From Nectonema munidae (Eukaryota > Nematomorpha > Nectonematoida > Nectonematidae): DNA of 64,000 nt. The notes beneath the pieces are model-generated. The model searched no databases. It worked only from the letters and a program-made list of their open reading frames with translations, and was not told where the DNA came from. The first letter of the stretch is position 1, and each line of letters begins with the position of its first letter. The DNA lies in contig JAUIRK010000018.1 in assembly GCA_030549495.1 (NCBI GenBank), positions 19,837 through 83,836 of the forward strand, given 5' to 3'. Positions 1 to 11,900 of this stretch are shown piece by piece. The translations under genes and the position numbers were made by a program.

Positions 1-3000
1 ATGTTTTTAGTCGCCTCTTACGACATGCAGGTCATGCAATAGTCCTATTCTGTTCCGAGACTATACGGAATTATTTCATGTTTTTAGTCGTCTCTTACGA
101 CATGCAGGTCATGCAATAGTCCTATTCTGTTCCGAGACTATACGGAATTATTTCATGTTTTTAGTCGTCTCTTACGACATGCAGGTCATGCAATAGTCCT
201 ATTCTGTTCCGAGACTATACGGAATTATTTCATGTTTTTAGTCGCCTCTTACGACATGCAGGTCATGCAATAGTCCTATTCTGTTCCGAGACTATACGGA
301 ATTATTTCATGTTTTTAGTCGTCTCTTACGACATGCAGGTCATGCAATAGTCCTGTTCTGTTCCGAGACTATACGGAATTATTTCATGTTTTTAGTCGCC
401 TCTTACGACATGCAGGTCATGCAATAGTCCTATTCTGTTCCGAGACTATACGGAATTATTTCATGTTTTTAGTCGCCTCTTACGACATGCAGGTCATGCA
501 ATAGTCCTATTCTGTTCCGAGACTATACGGAATTATTTCATGTTTTTAGTCGCCTCTTACGACATGCAGGTCATGCAATAGTCCTATTCTGTTCCGAGAC
601 TATACGGAATTATTTCATGTTTTTAGTCGCCTCTTACGACATGCAGGTCATGCAATAGTCCTATTCTGTTCCGAGACTATACGGAATTATTTAGTGTTTT
701 TAGTCGCCTCTTACGACATGCAGGTCATGCAATAGTCCTATTCTGTTCCGAGACTATACGGAATTATTTCATGTTTTTAGTCGCCTCTTACGACATGCAG
801 GTCATGCAATAGTCCTATTCTGTTCCGAGACTATACGGAATTATTTCATGTTTTTAGTCGCCTCTTACGACATGCAGGTCATGCAATAGTCCTATTCTGT
901 TCCGAGACTATACGGAATTATTTAGTGTTTTTAGTCGCCTCTTACGACATGCAGGTCATGCAATAGTCCTATTCTGTTCCGAGACTATACGGAATTATTT
1001 CATGTTTTTAGTCGCCTCTTACGACATGCAGGTCATGCAATAGTCCTATTCTGTTCCGAGACTATACGGAATTATTTAGTGTTTTTAGTCGCCTCTTACG
1101 ACATGCAGGTCATGCAATAGTCCTATTCTGTTCCGAGACTATACGGAATTATTTCATGTTTTTAGTCGCCTCTTACGACATGCAGGTCATGCAATAGTCC
1201 TATTCTGTTCCGAGACTATACGGAATTATTTAGTGTTTTTAGTCGCCTCTTACGACATGCAGGTCATGCAATAGTCCTATTCTGTTCCGAGACTATACGG
1301 AATTATTTCATGTTTTTAGTCGCCTCTTACGACATGCAGGTCATGCAATAGTCCTATTCTGTTCCGAGACTATACGGAATTATTTCATGTTTTTAGTCGC
1401 CTCTTACGACATGCAGGTCATGCAATAGTCCTATTCTGTTCCGAGACTATACGGAATTATTTCATGTTTTTAGTCGCCTCTTACGACATGCAGGTCATGC
1501 AATAGTCCTATTCTGTTCCGAGACTATACGGAATTATTTCATGTGTTTAGTCGCCTCTTACGACATGCAGGTCATGCAATAGTCCTATTCTGTTCCGAGA
1601 CTATACTGAATTATTTCATGTGTTTAGTCGCCTCTTACGACATGCAGGTGATGCAATAGTCCTATTCTGTTCCGAGACTATACGGAATTATTTAGTGTTT
1701 TTAGTCGCCTCTTACGACATGCAGGTCATGCAATAGTCCTATTCTGTTCCGAGACTATACGGAATTATTTCATGTTTTTAGTCGCCTCTTACGACATGCA
1801 GGTCATGCAATAGTCCTATTCTGTTCCGAGACTATACGGAATTATTTCATGTTTTTAGTCGCCTCTTACGACATGCAGGTCATGCAATAGTCCTATTCTG
1901 TTCCGAGACTATACGGAATTATTTAGTGTTTTTAGTCGCCTCTTACGACATGCAGGTCATGCAATAGTCCTATTCTGTTCCGAGACTATACGGAATTATT
2001 TCATGTGTTTAGTCGCCTCTTACGACATGCAGGTCATGCAATAGTCCTATTCTGTTCCGAGACTATACGGAATTATTTCATGTTTTTAGTCGCCTCTTAC
2101 GACATGCAGGTCATGCAATAGTCCTATTCTGTTCTGAGACTATACGGAATTATTTCATGTTTTTAGTCGCCTCTTACGACATGCAGGTCATGCAATAGTC
2201 CTATTCTGTTCCGAGACTATACGGAATTATTTAGTGTTTTTAGTCGCCTCTTACGACATGCAGGTCATGCAATAGTCCTATTCTGTTCCGAGACTATACG
2301 GAATTATTTCATGTTTTTAGTCGCCTCTTACGACATGCAGGTCATGCAATAGTCCTATTCTGTTCCGAGACTATACGGAATTATTTCATGTTTTTAGTCG
2401 CCTCTTACGACATGCAGGTCATGCAATAGTCCTATTCTGTTCCGAGACTATACGGAATTATTTCATGTTTTTAGTCGCCTCTTACGACATGCAGGTCATG
2501 CAATAGTCCTATTCTGTTCCGAGACTATACGGAATTATTTCATGTTTTTAGTCGCCTCTTACGACATGCAGGTCATGCAATAGTCCTATTCTGTTCCGAG
2601 ACTATACGGAATTATTTCATGTTTTTAGTCGCCTCTTACGACATGCAGGTCATGCAATAGTCCTATTCTGTTCCGAGACTATACGGAATTATTTCATGTT
2701 TTTAGTCGCCTCTTACGACATGCAGGTCATGCAATAGTCCTATTCTGTTCCGAGACTATACGGAATTATTTCATGTTTTTAGTCGCCTCTTACGACATGC
2801 AGGTCATGCAATAGTCCTATTCTGTTCCGAGACTATACGGAATTATTTCATGTTTTTAGTCGCCTCTTACGACATGCAGGTCATGCAATAGTCCTATTCT
2901 GTTCCGAGACTATACGGAATTATTTCATGTTTTTAGTCGCCTCTTACGACATGCAGGTCATGCAATAGTCCTATTCTGTTCCGAGACTATACGGAATTAT

Positions 3001-4543
3001 TTCATGTTTTTAGTCGCCTCTTACGACATGCAGGTCATGCAATAGTCCTATTCTGTTCCGAGACTATACGGAATTATTTCATGTTTTTAGTCGCCTCTTA
3101 CGACATGCAGGTCATGCAATAGTCCTATTCTGTTCCGAGACTATACGGAATTATTTCATGTTTTTAGTCGCCTCTTACGACATGCAGGTCATGCAATAGT
3201 CCTATTCTGTTCCGAGACTATACGGAATTATTTAGTGTTTTTAGTCGCCTCTTACGACATGCAGGTCATGCAATAGTCCTATTCTGTTCCGAGACTATAC
3301 GGAATTATTTCATGTTTTTAGTCGCCTCTTACGACATGCAGGTCATGCAATAGTCCTATTCTGTTCCGAGACTATACGGAATTATTTCATGTTTTTAGTC
3401 GCCTCTTACGACATGCAGGTCATGCAATAGTCCTATTCTGTTCCGAGACTATACGGAATTATTTCATGTTTTTAGTCGCCTCTTACGACATGCAGGTCAT
3501 GCAATAGTCCTATTCTGTTCCGAGACTATACGGAATTATTTCATGTTTTTAGTCGCCTCTTACGACATGCAGGTCATGCAATAGTCCTATTCTGTTCCGA
3601 GACTATACGGAATTATTTAGTGTTTTTAGTCGCCTCTTACGACATGCAGGTCATGCAATAGTCCTATTCTGTTCCGAGACTATACGGAATTATTTCATGT
3701 TTTTAGTCGCCTCTTACGACATGCAGGTCATGCAATAGTCCTATTCTGTTCCGAGACTATACGGAATTATTTCATGTTTTTAGTCGCCTCTTACGACATG
3801 CAGGTCATGCAATAGTCCTATTCTGTTCCGAGACTATACGGAATTATTTCATGTTTTTAGTCGCCTCTTACGACATGCAGGTCATGCAATAGTCCTATTC
3901 TGTTCCGAGACTATACGGAATTATTTCATGTTTTTAGTCGCCTCTTACGACATGCAGGTCATGCAATAGTCCTATTCTGTTCCGAGACTATACGGAATTA
4001 TTTAGTGTTTTTAGTCGCCTCTTACGACATGCAGGTCATGCAATAGTCCTATTCTGTTCCGAGACTATACGGAATTATTTCATGTTTTTAGTCGCCTCTT
4101 ACGACATGCAGGTCATGCAATAGTCCTATTCTGTTCCGAGACTATACGGAATTATTTCATGTTTTTAGTCGCCTCTTACGACATGCAGGTCATGCAATAG
4201 TCCTATTCTGTTCCGAGACTATAGGGAATTATTTCATGTTTTTAGTCGCCTCTTACGACATGCAGGTCATGCAATAGTCCTATTCTGTTCCGAGACTATA
4301 CGGAATTATTTCATGTTTTTAGTCGCCTCTTACGACATGCAGGTCATGCAATAGTCCTATTCTGTTCCGAGACTATACGGAATTATTTAATGTTTTTAGT
4401 CGCCTCTTACGACATGCAGGTCATGCAATAGTCCTATTCTGTTCCGAGACTATACGGAATTATTTAGTGTTTTTAGTCGCCTCTTACGACATGTAGGTCA
4501 TGCAATAGTCCTATTCTGTTCCGAGACTATACGGAATTATTTC
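1..4543. repeat. 77-bp satellite, 59 tandem copies
   Basis: A head-to-tail array with a constant 77-bp period: monomer starts fall at 1, 78, 155 and so on, and 59 x 77 gives exactly 4543, where the array stops. The core begins gtcgcctcttacgacatgca and is almost invariant. Most differences are at the monomer junction (tttcatg versus tttagtg), in a c/t change in the first few monomers, and in tgtttt versus tgtgtt. Copies therefore look well over 95% identical, which implies recent homogenisation. No reading frame runs through it and there are no unique spacers. The array starts at base 1, so its true length is unknown. Confidence 0.98.
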
Positions 4544-4792
4544 TTGTTCCGAGACCTCCTTTATTATTTTGACTTGTCAGTCCCGTAGAACATTTTGTAT
4601 CATTCAATTTGAAAAAATGAATGAAAATAACATACATGGCAATATTATATTTTCTCTTTAATTTGATTGGCTTATTGTTTTTCAATCAACTATTTGCTAA
4701 CAACCAATCAAAACACGCGCTGAACATTATAACTTCTGCAATCTGCATGCATCTTTTGGCTGCATCTCATCACACCACAAAAAATTAAGTCT
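4544..4792. other. No gene seen; AT-rich satellite border
   Basis: The first dozen bases (ttgttccgagac) repeat part of the satellite monomer, so the array probably ends in a truncated unit. The rest is AT-rich unique sequence with no reading frame or repeat that I can support. Confidence 0.5.
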
Positions 4793-5142
4793 TCTATATA
4801 ATAATGCGCAAGTGTGTGTGTCGCTGGAAGAATTCTGATTGGTTGAAATTATTTATATGTTTTGTGTCTATTTTTCTATGGTGTGATGAGTTATAGCATA
4901 GTTGTATGTTTTCTGTGTATTTTTGTGCTGTATGACGAACTCGCATCTGGTTGGTTAATTTCATGTTAATGTACAATGGTGTGATGATGAGTTATTAATT
5001 TTTAGCATATTTCTATCTTTTCAGTGTATTTTTCTACAATGAAATTTTTTTATCAACTTTTTTATCGCTTCGCTCGAAAAAAACACTCTACCAATGATCT
5101 TATGTTTGGAGTGAAGCGAGAAACGACCATGGGACCGGCTAG
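4793..5142 (+). mobile_element. Short non-autonomous Helitron
   Basis: The 5' end reads TCTATATAATAATGCG, close to the TC(T)ATATAATAA start of many animal Helitrons. The 3' end has a cgcttcgctcg motif and finishes in ggaccggCTAG followed by T, matching the family's CTRR terminus and insertion before T. There is no terminal inverted repeat or target duplication, as expected for rolling-circle elements. About 350 bp leaves no room for Rep/helicase, so it depended on an autonomous relative. Two partly similar blocks inside (about 4877-4930 and 4976-5035) look like an old internal duplication. The base before TC is T rather than the usual A, so the exact 5' boundary is less sure than the 3' end. 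Confidence 0.7.
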
Positions 5143-6281
5143 TTCTACTAAATCGATAATACTTATTTCCTTTCTGGACTCTTCTTCTTTTGCAATTAGA
5201 GCTGAGAACATATTCAATTATCAAGCAAATATGCCATTTCAAAATCAAAGTGTGTTGCAAGTTTTTGATTAGAGAAACATTATAGATTGATTGCGTTTTG
5301 AATTACATTTTGTCATGAATTATTTAGCTTTTGTACTGATTTATACCAAACAATCATTGAAATAGCAATTAATCAAAGCGAAACACTTGTAACTATTCTT
5401 ATATTACATAAATTATAGGGTTTATAGCGTATTAAAATGTGTTTTTAGAACAAACTCCAGTAGAATTCATATTTTATGAGTATAAAAACGCTATAAAAGC
5501 TACATATTCGAATTTATCTTTAATGTAGAAATAAAAATATATGTAATTATAAACACATCTCAATTTGTGTCATAATTCTTCAAAAGTTATTCAAAAATAA
5601 TTAGGATTTTTTACAAAAAGCACACTTTTGACAAAGATATGTAAAAAGTGAAATTTACGAACGTATTCGTATCTGTCCGATTAAGTGAAGTATATATAAA
5701 GCGGCAGTTAGTGTTTTGATCTTTTTGTCTCTTTGATTTTACAAATCACATAAAATATCCCTCAATTTTATTATCTTTTTCTCGCTTAAAATGCGGGAAA
5801 GTATTTCAACTGAAAAAATGCCCAGACTTAATGTTGGAAGAAACTAGTTATGGGTACTAAATTATACAGTAAATTTACTGTCCCTAAAATTACTATAGTA
5901 ATAGTAAAATTCACTATTTTTACTTTACAAGCTATAAAATAACTTTACTATAGTTATAATAAAAATTACTACTTTTCCTCTTGTAACTTTTTAGTATTTT
6001 CCCTGATGACTGTTATTATTCTACTAGGCATAAAGTAAGTTTACTGTTTCAATAGCAAAGCACATTAGTTTCATTTGATAAGTTATCAAGTTTTTTTACT
6101 ATACTCATTTTTACATTGATTAGTTAAAGCCAAGACCTTAATTTGGTATATATTAAAATCTATCTTTTATTTTAGAGAGATTATATATTCAATCTTTATG
6201 AATTCTACTTCTCTATTAAAAACAGAAAAAAATATGTTAACAAATAAAAAAAGTAATTTTGAGAGTTTTCAAAAATTTTTA
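5143..6281. other. No gene seen; AT-rich sequence
   Basis: No supported gene. About 5870-6010 is rich in short actata/tatagt-type palindromes. The rest is ordinary AT-rich sequence with poly-A and poly-T runs. Confidence 0.4.
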
Positions 6282-6285
6282 TTAA

Positions 6286-6624
6286 CCCTTATTACCCCTT
6301 CGGGTCCATTTGGACCCATATGAAAAATTAGTTGCTCATATATTAGCAACCAGGCTATGTTCATAATTTATTTTTTGTCACTTTTACTATTATACTGCTC
6401 TTTAAATTTTTACATATTTTATTTTTTTCTTCGGCTATTATTTTGTATGTTGTAAAAAAAGTAACATACAACCCCTTAGGGTCCATTTGGTCCCTAGAAC
6501 AAATAATTTTTTGTTTTCATCTCAAAATGATAAAGTATTGGGAATGAATTACTATATTTTTGCGTGGGGTCCATTTGGACCCGAAGGGGCTGAGTGTGAT
6601 TCTAAACGAAGGGGTAACGAGGGT
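6286..6624. mobile_element. piggyBac-like MITE
   Basis: Preceded by TTAA (6282-6285), the left end reads CCCTTATTACCCCTTCGGG. The right end near 6606-6624 reads cgaaggggtaacgagggta, an inverted and slightly decayed copy. TTAA followed by CCC is the piggyBac signature. The right TTAA is damaged. Three copies of the palindrome gggtccatttggaccc, or a one-base variant, lie at 6302, 6479 and 6567, two of them near the ends, so they are probably subterminal motifs. No transposase is inside. Confidence 0.6.
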
Positions 6625-6724
6625 AAAGAATTGGAATTGAAAATAAATTCATCTTCAATCTTTAGGGAGAAGGAATTATTCTTTCCTGAAAAAATGTTAT
6701 CTTTTATCATCATTTGGAAGACTG

Positions 6725-7435
6725 TTGGAGTGGATGGATCATTTTCAAAAGACAGAAGAGAGATTTTATTTTTAAAACACTCATCAGCCAAGTCTATACT
6801 TTATCGTAACAGTGAAAATGATGGAGTATTTAAAAAACATGGAGGGCATAAAGTGAGTTCTTTTGATGAAGAAAAATCAATTATATCGAGAAACTCGTCA
6901 AAGAGATGCCTACAATCACATTACAGGAAAAAAAGAGAAGCTAAAAGACAAATATAACTTTGAATCAAATTTTACTATTCTAGTTTCACAAATCAACTCG
7001 TGAATAAAACCAAAATTGCATTTAAAATAGTAAAATAGTCTTGCACGGAAATTGAAGCTGTCAACGTGGACGGAACTTAATGCAAGAATACGCTTTCTCC
7101 ATGACAAGAAATGCTCCAAAAAAACACATCTTGTATATATTTTTAGATCGATCGGTTTTTAACTTTCATCCTACGAGATCATATGCGAGGTCAAAGAAAG
7201 GTAAAAGAGCTATAACTGTTATACCTAACAAAAGATTCAAGAACACTACGCTTCTCTTAGCAATTAACTCTACTAAAGTTTTACATTATAAAACATATAA
7301 CTGTTCCCTCAACTCTGAAATTCTTTTATTTTTTAGAAGAACTTTTGAAACAGCTACCTGAAAATGATAACGTTGTTTGCTTTATTGTGGACAATGCTGC
7401 TGCTATACATAAAATCCAAAAAAATAAAAGATTTT
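6725..7435 (+). pseudogene. IS630/Tc1/mariner-type transposase fossil
   Basis: Translated pieces in shifting frames follow the family order. First comes an N-terminal helix-turn-helix stretch ending in the GGHK linker (about 6810-6850), then a second recognition-helix block (VKEMPTITLQEK near 6898), then the catalytic core. The core includes a DRSVFNFHPTRSYARSKKGK-like segment at 7147-7206 and an IVDNAAAIHK segment near 7387-7416, the second acidic motif. At least two frameshifts and several stops separate the blocks, so it is dead. The left edge abuts the piggyBac-like MITE. I could not see clear TIRs or the final acidic residue. Confidence 0.6.
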
Positions 7436-8140
7436 TTTTAATGATGAATAAAACTTCAGTTCCTCTCACATTATTCGCGTATGTTAATACTTCCCGTGGC
7501 CTACGTTAACGTTCGAAAAGAAATTCCGTATTTTAATTTTTTCCTACCGTAAAATTATATCGGAGTAAAAAAAACGATATTTAAAAAACGCAAAGATCCT
7601 ATTCCAACATGATCAGGTTTTGTTTGCTTTATCTAATCTTGCCAATAAATACTCCATATGTTCGTTAAATAGTATACTTTATAATTTTTATTATTTTTAA
7701 TATTGTTCATTTAAAGCAGTGGCTTGCAAGCTATTTTTCTCCACGCCTCATGATGATCCCTTACTATAGGTATAAAAAACATCGCATCTAAATCTAAATA
7801 ATGTAACTTGCTTCAAATCATGATTTTTTACTTTGAAATTTTAGCAAATTAAAGAATTTGAAGCTGTAAATGTCAAATCCGAATAAATAAAAGAATTTGA
7901 TAAGTTTTAAATTTGTCAGGTACATAAAGCTTGAAAAAGGTTTTAAGAAAATTGGAACTCGATCATGACAACTCTGTAAAAAAGTGGATGAGTGCAAGAG
8001 GTAAATTTTTTATCCCTTTTTCATAATATGGCTTTTGCGCTTTGTCCAAATTACACTTTGATTTAGATGATGATAAATACCAATTGTGTAAACAGAGATC
8101 AACACTCTTCGTAACGCCTATGTTTGCTGGTCGTGTTTAT
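7436..8140. other. No gene seen
   Basis: AT-rich sequence after the transposase fossil. It may include the decayed tail of that element, but I see no motif to support this. Confidence 0.35.
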
Positions 8141-8619
8141 ATACCATTTTCACATTAAATTCGTCCTTTTTACTTTGAATTCGTCCTCATATTTTTTCAA
8201 TTAATATATTTTTATTTCAAATTAGTATGTTAATTCAAAAGACTTTTTGTAAAAAAAAACTAAGATAATAAAACTAACTAATTTTGATCATTATTCCAGA
8301 CAAGTTTTGTTTAATTTATTGTAGAGGGGAATTTAATTTAATGACGTTTATTAATTTGGGAAAATAATTTTTAAAAATTTTCCATTTTTATAAGTAAAAA
8401 ACTAACTTTAAGGCAGTTTTAACTGAGTAAATTGTCAACTTTTATAAGCATTTTTATCAAAAAAGTTTATTTTTACTTTAAGTAAAATTTTTGATATTAA
8501 TTTTTCTTGACATACTAATTTGAAATAAAAATATTTAATTGAAAAAATATGAGTATGAATTCAAAGTCAAAAATGGCGAATTCAAAGTGAAAAACGACGA
8601 ATTCAACGTGAAATGGTAT
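8141..8619. mobile_element. Fold-back MITE with ~100-bp inverted ends
   Basis: The left arm (8141-8231) and right arm (about 8510-8619) are inverted copies. Both contain tcatattttttcaatta and atttcaaattagtatgt, read in opposite directions. Near the outer ends are 21-bp repeats built on gaattcaaagtgaaaa, three copies on the right arm. The centre of about 280 bp is AT-rich with no coding sequence. Long inverted arms with subterminal repeats suggest a non-autonomous DNA element, but I see no clear target duplication, so the superfamily is unknown. Confidence 0.6.
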
Positions 8620-8864
8620 CAGAGGTCTGGCAAGACCTCCGGGGAGACAACTTGTCACACCTTTTTATATATTTAAATGTATAAATCGTAAAATGCTAAA
8701 AAAACATACTTAGAATAAAAATTTTCAAAAAATATTTTACATACATATTAACAGCAACATTCCAAAAATTCTACATAAAAGTTCAAAACACATAATTTTG
8801 AAATTGCAGTTTTATTTCATGAAAACGATAGGATTGATTGAAATGTTTATGTAATATATAATAA

Positions 8865-8905
8865 CTAGCCGGTCCCATGGTCGTTTTCGAGCGAAGCGAA
8901 AAAAT
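8865..8905 (-). mobile_element. Helitron 3'-end fragment
   Basis: On the minus strand this reads ttcgctcgaaaacgacc then catgggaccggCTAG, followed by T. It is nearly identical to the 3' end of the Helitron at 4793-5142, in opposite orientation. No matching TC(T)ATATAATAA start is visible beyond it, so only the 3' end is recognisable. Confidence 0.65.
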
Positions 8906-9001
8906 ATTTTTTATATTGATTATTATTTGACAAATATTTTATTTAATATCGTGCAAATTCCAAAAATATAGGTACTAACTTTTGTAACATCGTATGAGGT
9001 A

Positions 9002-10535
9002 CAGTTAAACTTGTCTGAACCGAAGTTGAAGTAAACAAACAATTTTTTTCGGTTTTATAGAAGTCTAGGTTGAGAGAGTGAGTACAGTTGTGAATTTACT
9101 CAAATCAACGTTCGAACGTCCTAATTAGATCTCCACTTCCCACGATTCTGCTCAAAGCCGGTGCAAACTACTTTCTGGTTATAAACACTCCATTATACTC
9201 ACACATTGACCTATAGAAATAGTAAATAGTGTGTGATAATTTTTATTGAAGTGTGAAGATATTTAAAAAAAATATTTGTTCAAAGTTGTTTCTTTGAAGA
9301 TGAGTTTCTTCTTAATCAACTCTAATTCGGCTTCTTGTAAAATTTTAGAAGCAGCTTCGTACATTGTTGTTTTTGATGTATTCAAAGCAAATTTTTTCAC
9401 AGCATGCATCATTGAAACCACATCTTGAATAGTGATAGAACTTTCCGTGGTAGTATCCTGGCTACTTAAGCTTGAAGCCGATGAATTTTCCTTTTCTAAA
9501 TGCTCTTGCAAGATAACTTCTTTCCAATCAGAGGAATCATTTTCAATGTAAATATTTTTGTCAATATTAATATATTCTTGCAAATCTAAATCAGTATCAG
9601 TGATACTAATGTTGAGAGATCCTTCTCTTCTTCTTCCTTTTCCAAATTTGACAAAACTATTTTCACTAGTTTGATCAATTTTGACAAAACTAGATAGAAG
9701 CACGAAGTAATGGTTGAAGTTTCTATTCCATGCTTCCTTGATCCAAAAGATGTCATCTAAAACAATGACTGTTTTTTCAAAAACATTTGCATTCTGAAAA
9801 CTTTCCATTTTTGCAATATTGCTTTCGGTAATTTACTTTAAAAGAGCGAATAATTCCGTGATCTAACGCCTGCAAACATGAGGCGGTATTTGAAGGTAAA
9901 ATCTTTAACTTTACATTATCAAGTTCTATCAAAATTGGGCGTTATCAAGAAACAGCAAAATGTTTCTTTGTTGTCTCTTCATATCCTTATCAAGTGTTTT
10001 AACTCATTGAACAAAAATTTTAGACGTCATCCACTCATTTTTATTATGTTCCCATCTCACTGGAAGATCATTGAACTTTCCCTATTACCAATGGAGAGGG
10101 TTAGGGTTAGTTTTTCACCTGTTTGATTAAAAGTAAGCATTATAGTTAGACGGTCTTTAGAAGTTCCTAAACAATCTGTGGATGCTTTGAATTCGGTGAA
10201 GCCTATTTTTTTTGCGTAATTTAAGGCGTTATCACAAATTATAGGACCAGAAATAATGATCTTTTTCGCCCTTGCTTTCTGAAACCACGTCCATGTAATA
10301 TTATTGATTTCTTCATATTTAGATATTAAGAAATCATTTTTTTTGTTCTCGTGAACATAATTTTCGAAATGAGATGAATAGGAATTTTGTTTTTTCAAGA
10401 TTTCTGATACGGTACTCACCATACTTTTTGCTGAGGTATTTCAATGGAAGTTTGGGCTTTGAAGAGGCATCTTTAATCAGACGTAATTTCTTTTTCAAAT
10501 TTAGCTTTAGACGAGAACGATTTTTATAGGTGGAG
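9002..10535 (-). pseudogene. Tigger/pogo transposase, decayed
   Basis: Reading the minus strand from about 10530 downward, the order is that of a Tigger/pogo protein. A basic N-terminal helix-turn-helix (KLPLKYLSKKYG then VSTVSEILKKQ) is followed by the CENP-B/Tc5-type second DNA-binding domain (TWTWFQKARAK, GFTEFKAS). The DDE core comes next: RLTIMLTFNQTGEKL, NKNEWMTSKIF, LLFLDNA near 9945 and LQALDHGII near 9850. A long C-terminal tail ends at 9263. Several frameshifts and stops make it non-functional. Just beyond lies TA followed by cagttaaacttgtctgaacc at 9002, the form of a Tigger terminal repeat at a TA target. I did not find its partner on the far side. Confidence 0.75.
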
Positions 10536-10761
10536 ACATACAGGTAAAAAAAACTTGAGAACAGAAGGAAAGAAATTGTATCAAATCAAATAAAGTATTT
10601 ACGTCAAATTTGGGTGTAGGAGAAACACTGAACACGGAGAAAAACTGCACATTTTCATAAAGATCATAAATCTTTGCCAAAGTCTTAGAGAATTTATTTT
10701 CCTTCATCACTTCACGTTGCTGCACAAATATTTATTGTTACACTCCACTACCATATCTCCT

Positions 10762-10943
10762 GAGCCTCAATGGTTGTTAGGGTGTACCTCTCAGCTTAAC
10801 AGTTTAAGGTCAGGGGTTCGATCCCCAAGGCTCCCAACTCTAAAAACAAATTTACAAAAATTGTGATTAACCATCTTAAGAATAATGCGAGCATATAGCC
10901 TTACGTCTGAAAGTGCTTTGATATCTCCAACCAACCAACCATA
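10762..10943 (+). repeat. tRNA-derived SINE with (ACCA) tail
   Basis: The head folds like a tRNA: gagcct at 10762 can pair with aggctc near 10828, there is an A-box-like tggttgttagggtg, and the B box is ggttcgatcc. A body of unrelated sequence follows, ending in ccaaccaaccaacca. The absence of a normal anticodon stem and the attached body show that this is a SINE and not a working tRNA gene. A similar accaaccaacc tail occurs near 58310. Confidence 0.6.
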
Positions 10944-11519
10944 TCTTCTATCGCTTGCATTTTTTTATTGCAAATGCGTATATCATTCATCACATCACTT
11001 TTACAATTAGTAGTATTTTAAGCACTCAAAAGAAAATAATGCATTTAGTAGAATGAAGTATTCAGCTTATACAGATGATGTTTATAATGCTTTAATTAGT
11101 ATTAAACTAAATTTTATACTAAACTGTTTAATAATAATTTTTATCATTTATGTTTTTCCAATTTATCCAATCATCTTTATTATGAATTAAAAGATAACAA
11201 TTTCTTAACTATACGTATACATACATTTGCAAACATGTTGACGAAAAACAGCTTGAGTGTGAACGACGCTAATAATGATGAGATCGAATAATCTGGGGGC
11301 CAACCTTAACAATGTGGGCAATATATGGGATAGAAAAGTGTTCACTCACTTTCAAATAAAAATGTGTTTTGGAGTTACCAGTTAGAGTGATATTGAGATA
11401 GCGTAATTCGGCGGCCAACAAGAACAACGAAAAATTCGGCTCCCAAATGTCCCACACCCACAACTTTTATAAATCATGCCTAGTATTGTATTAATAAATT
11501 CGTTCGACGTATTTTTGGG
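10944..11519. other. No gene seen; weak direct duplication
   Basis: Mostly AT-rich. About 11285-11450 contains two loosely similar blocks, each a gataatctgg/gtaattcgg-type stretch followed by ggccaac. No gene is supported. Confidence 0.35.
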
Positions 11520-11900
11520 TTGACGGTCCTTCATCATTTACAGGTAATCCAAAATCGCCATACGTCAAAAGATCGAAAGCAGAAAACTTGATATTGCGTT
11601 CTTTTTATCAAGATTGAATCGATCTGAAAATATTAATCCATTGATAAATAGTGAATAAAGAATTCAAACAATTCATCTAAAATAACCTCATAAATAGTTG
11701 TTTCAGAGATTAACTTGTTTTTTTGCGACTTTAATGAAATAAGCCTGCTTTAGTGGCAGCAACATTGAAAGAGTTTTGTGCATCAGAGTGACTTTTTTAA
11801 CAAAATATCCTCCCACACGTTCACCAATGATCCATTTGAGCACAAATACATAGTCTCTTGACACAATTAAAATTTTAGACAAATATTTACAATAAATTAC
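11520..11900 (-). other. Two weak Pcyt2-like segments, out of order
   Basis: On the minus strand about 11875-11760 reads DYVFVLKW…LMHKTLSMLLPLK, and about 11575-11520 reads SAFDLLTYG. They loosely resemble the RPYIIAGLH…HERTLSVLACR and GAFDLFHIGH segments of the second catalytic domain of phosphoethanolamine cytidylyltransferase. They lie downstream of the exon that should follow them, so they cannot belong to the same transcript in normal order. They may be pieces of a second, decayed copy, or chance matches. Confidence 0.2.

Noticed and set aside
1-4543. CRISPR array
   Set aside because: Every base of the 77-bp unit repeats; there are no unique spacers and no cas genes, and the setting is eukaryotic.
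6487-6957. 156-codon frame
   Set aside because: It starts inside the piggyBac-like MITE and runs across the decayed transposase in only partly matching frame.
10762-10834. Functional tRNA gene
   Set aside because: Acceptor and T arms are tRNA-like but the anticodon stem does not pair and a SINE body follows.
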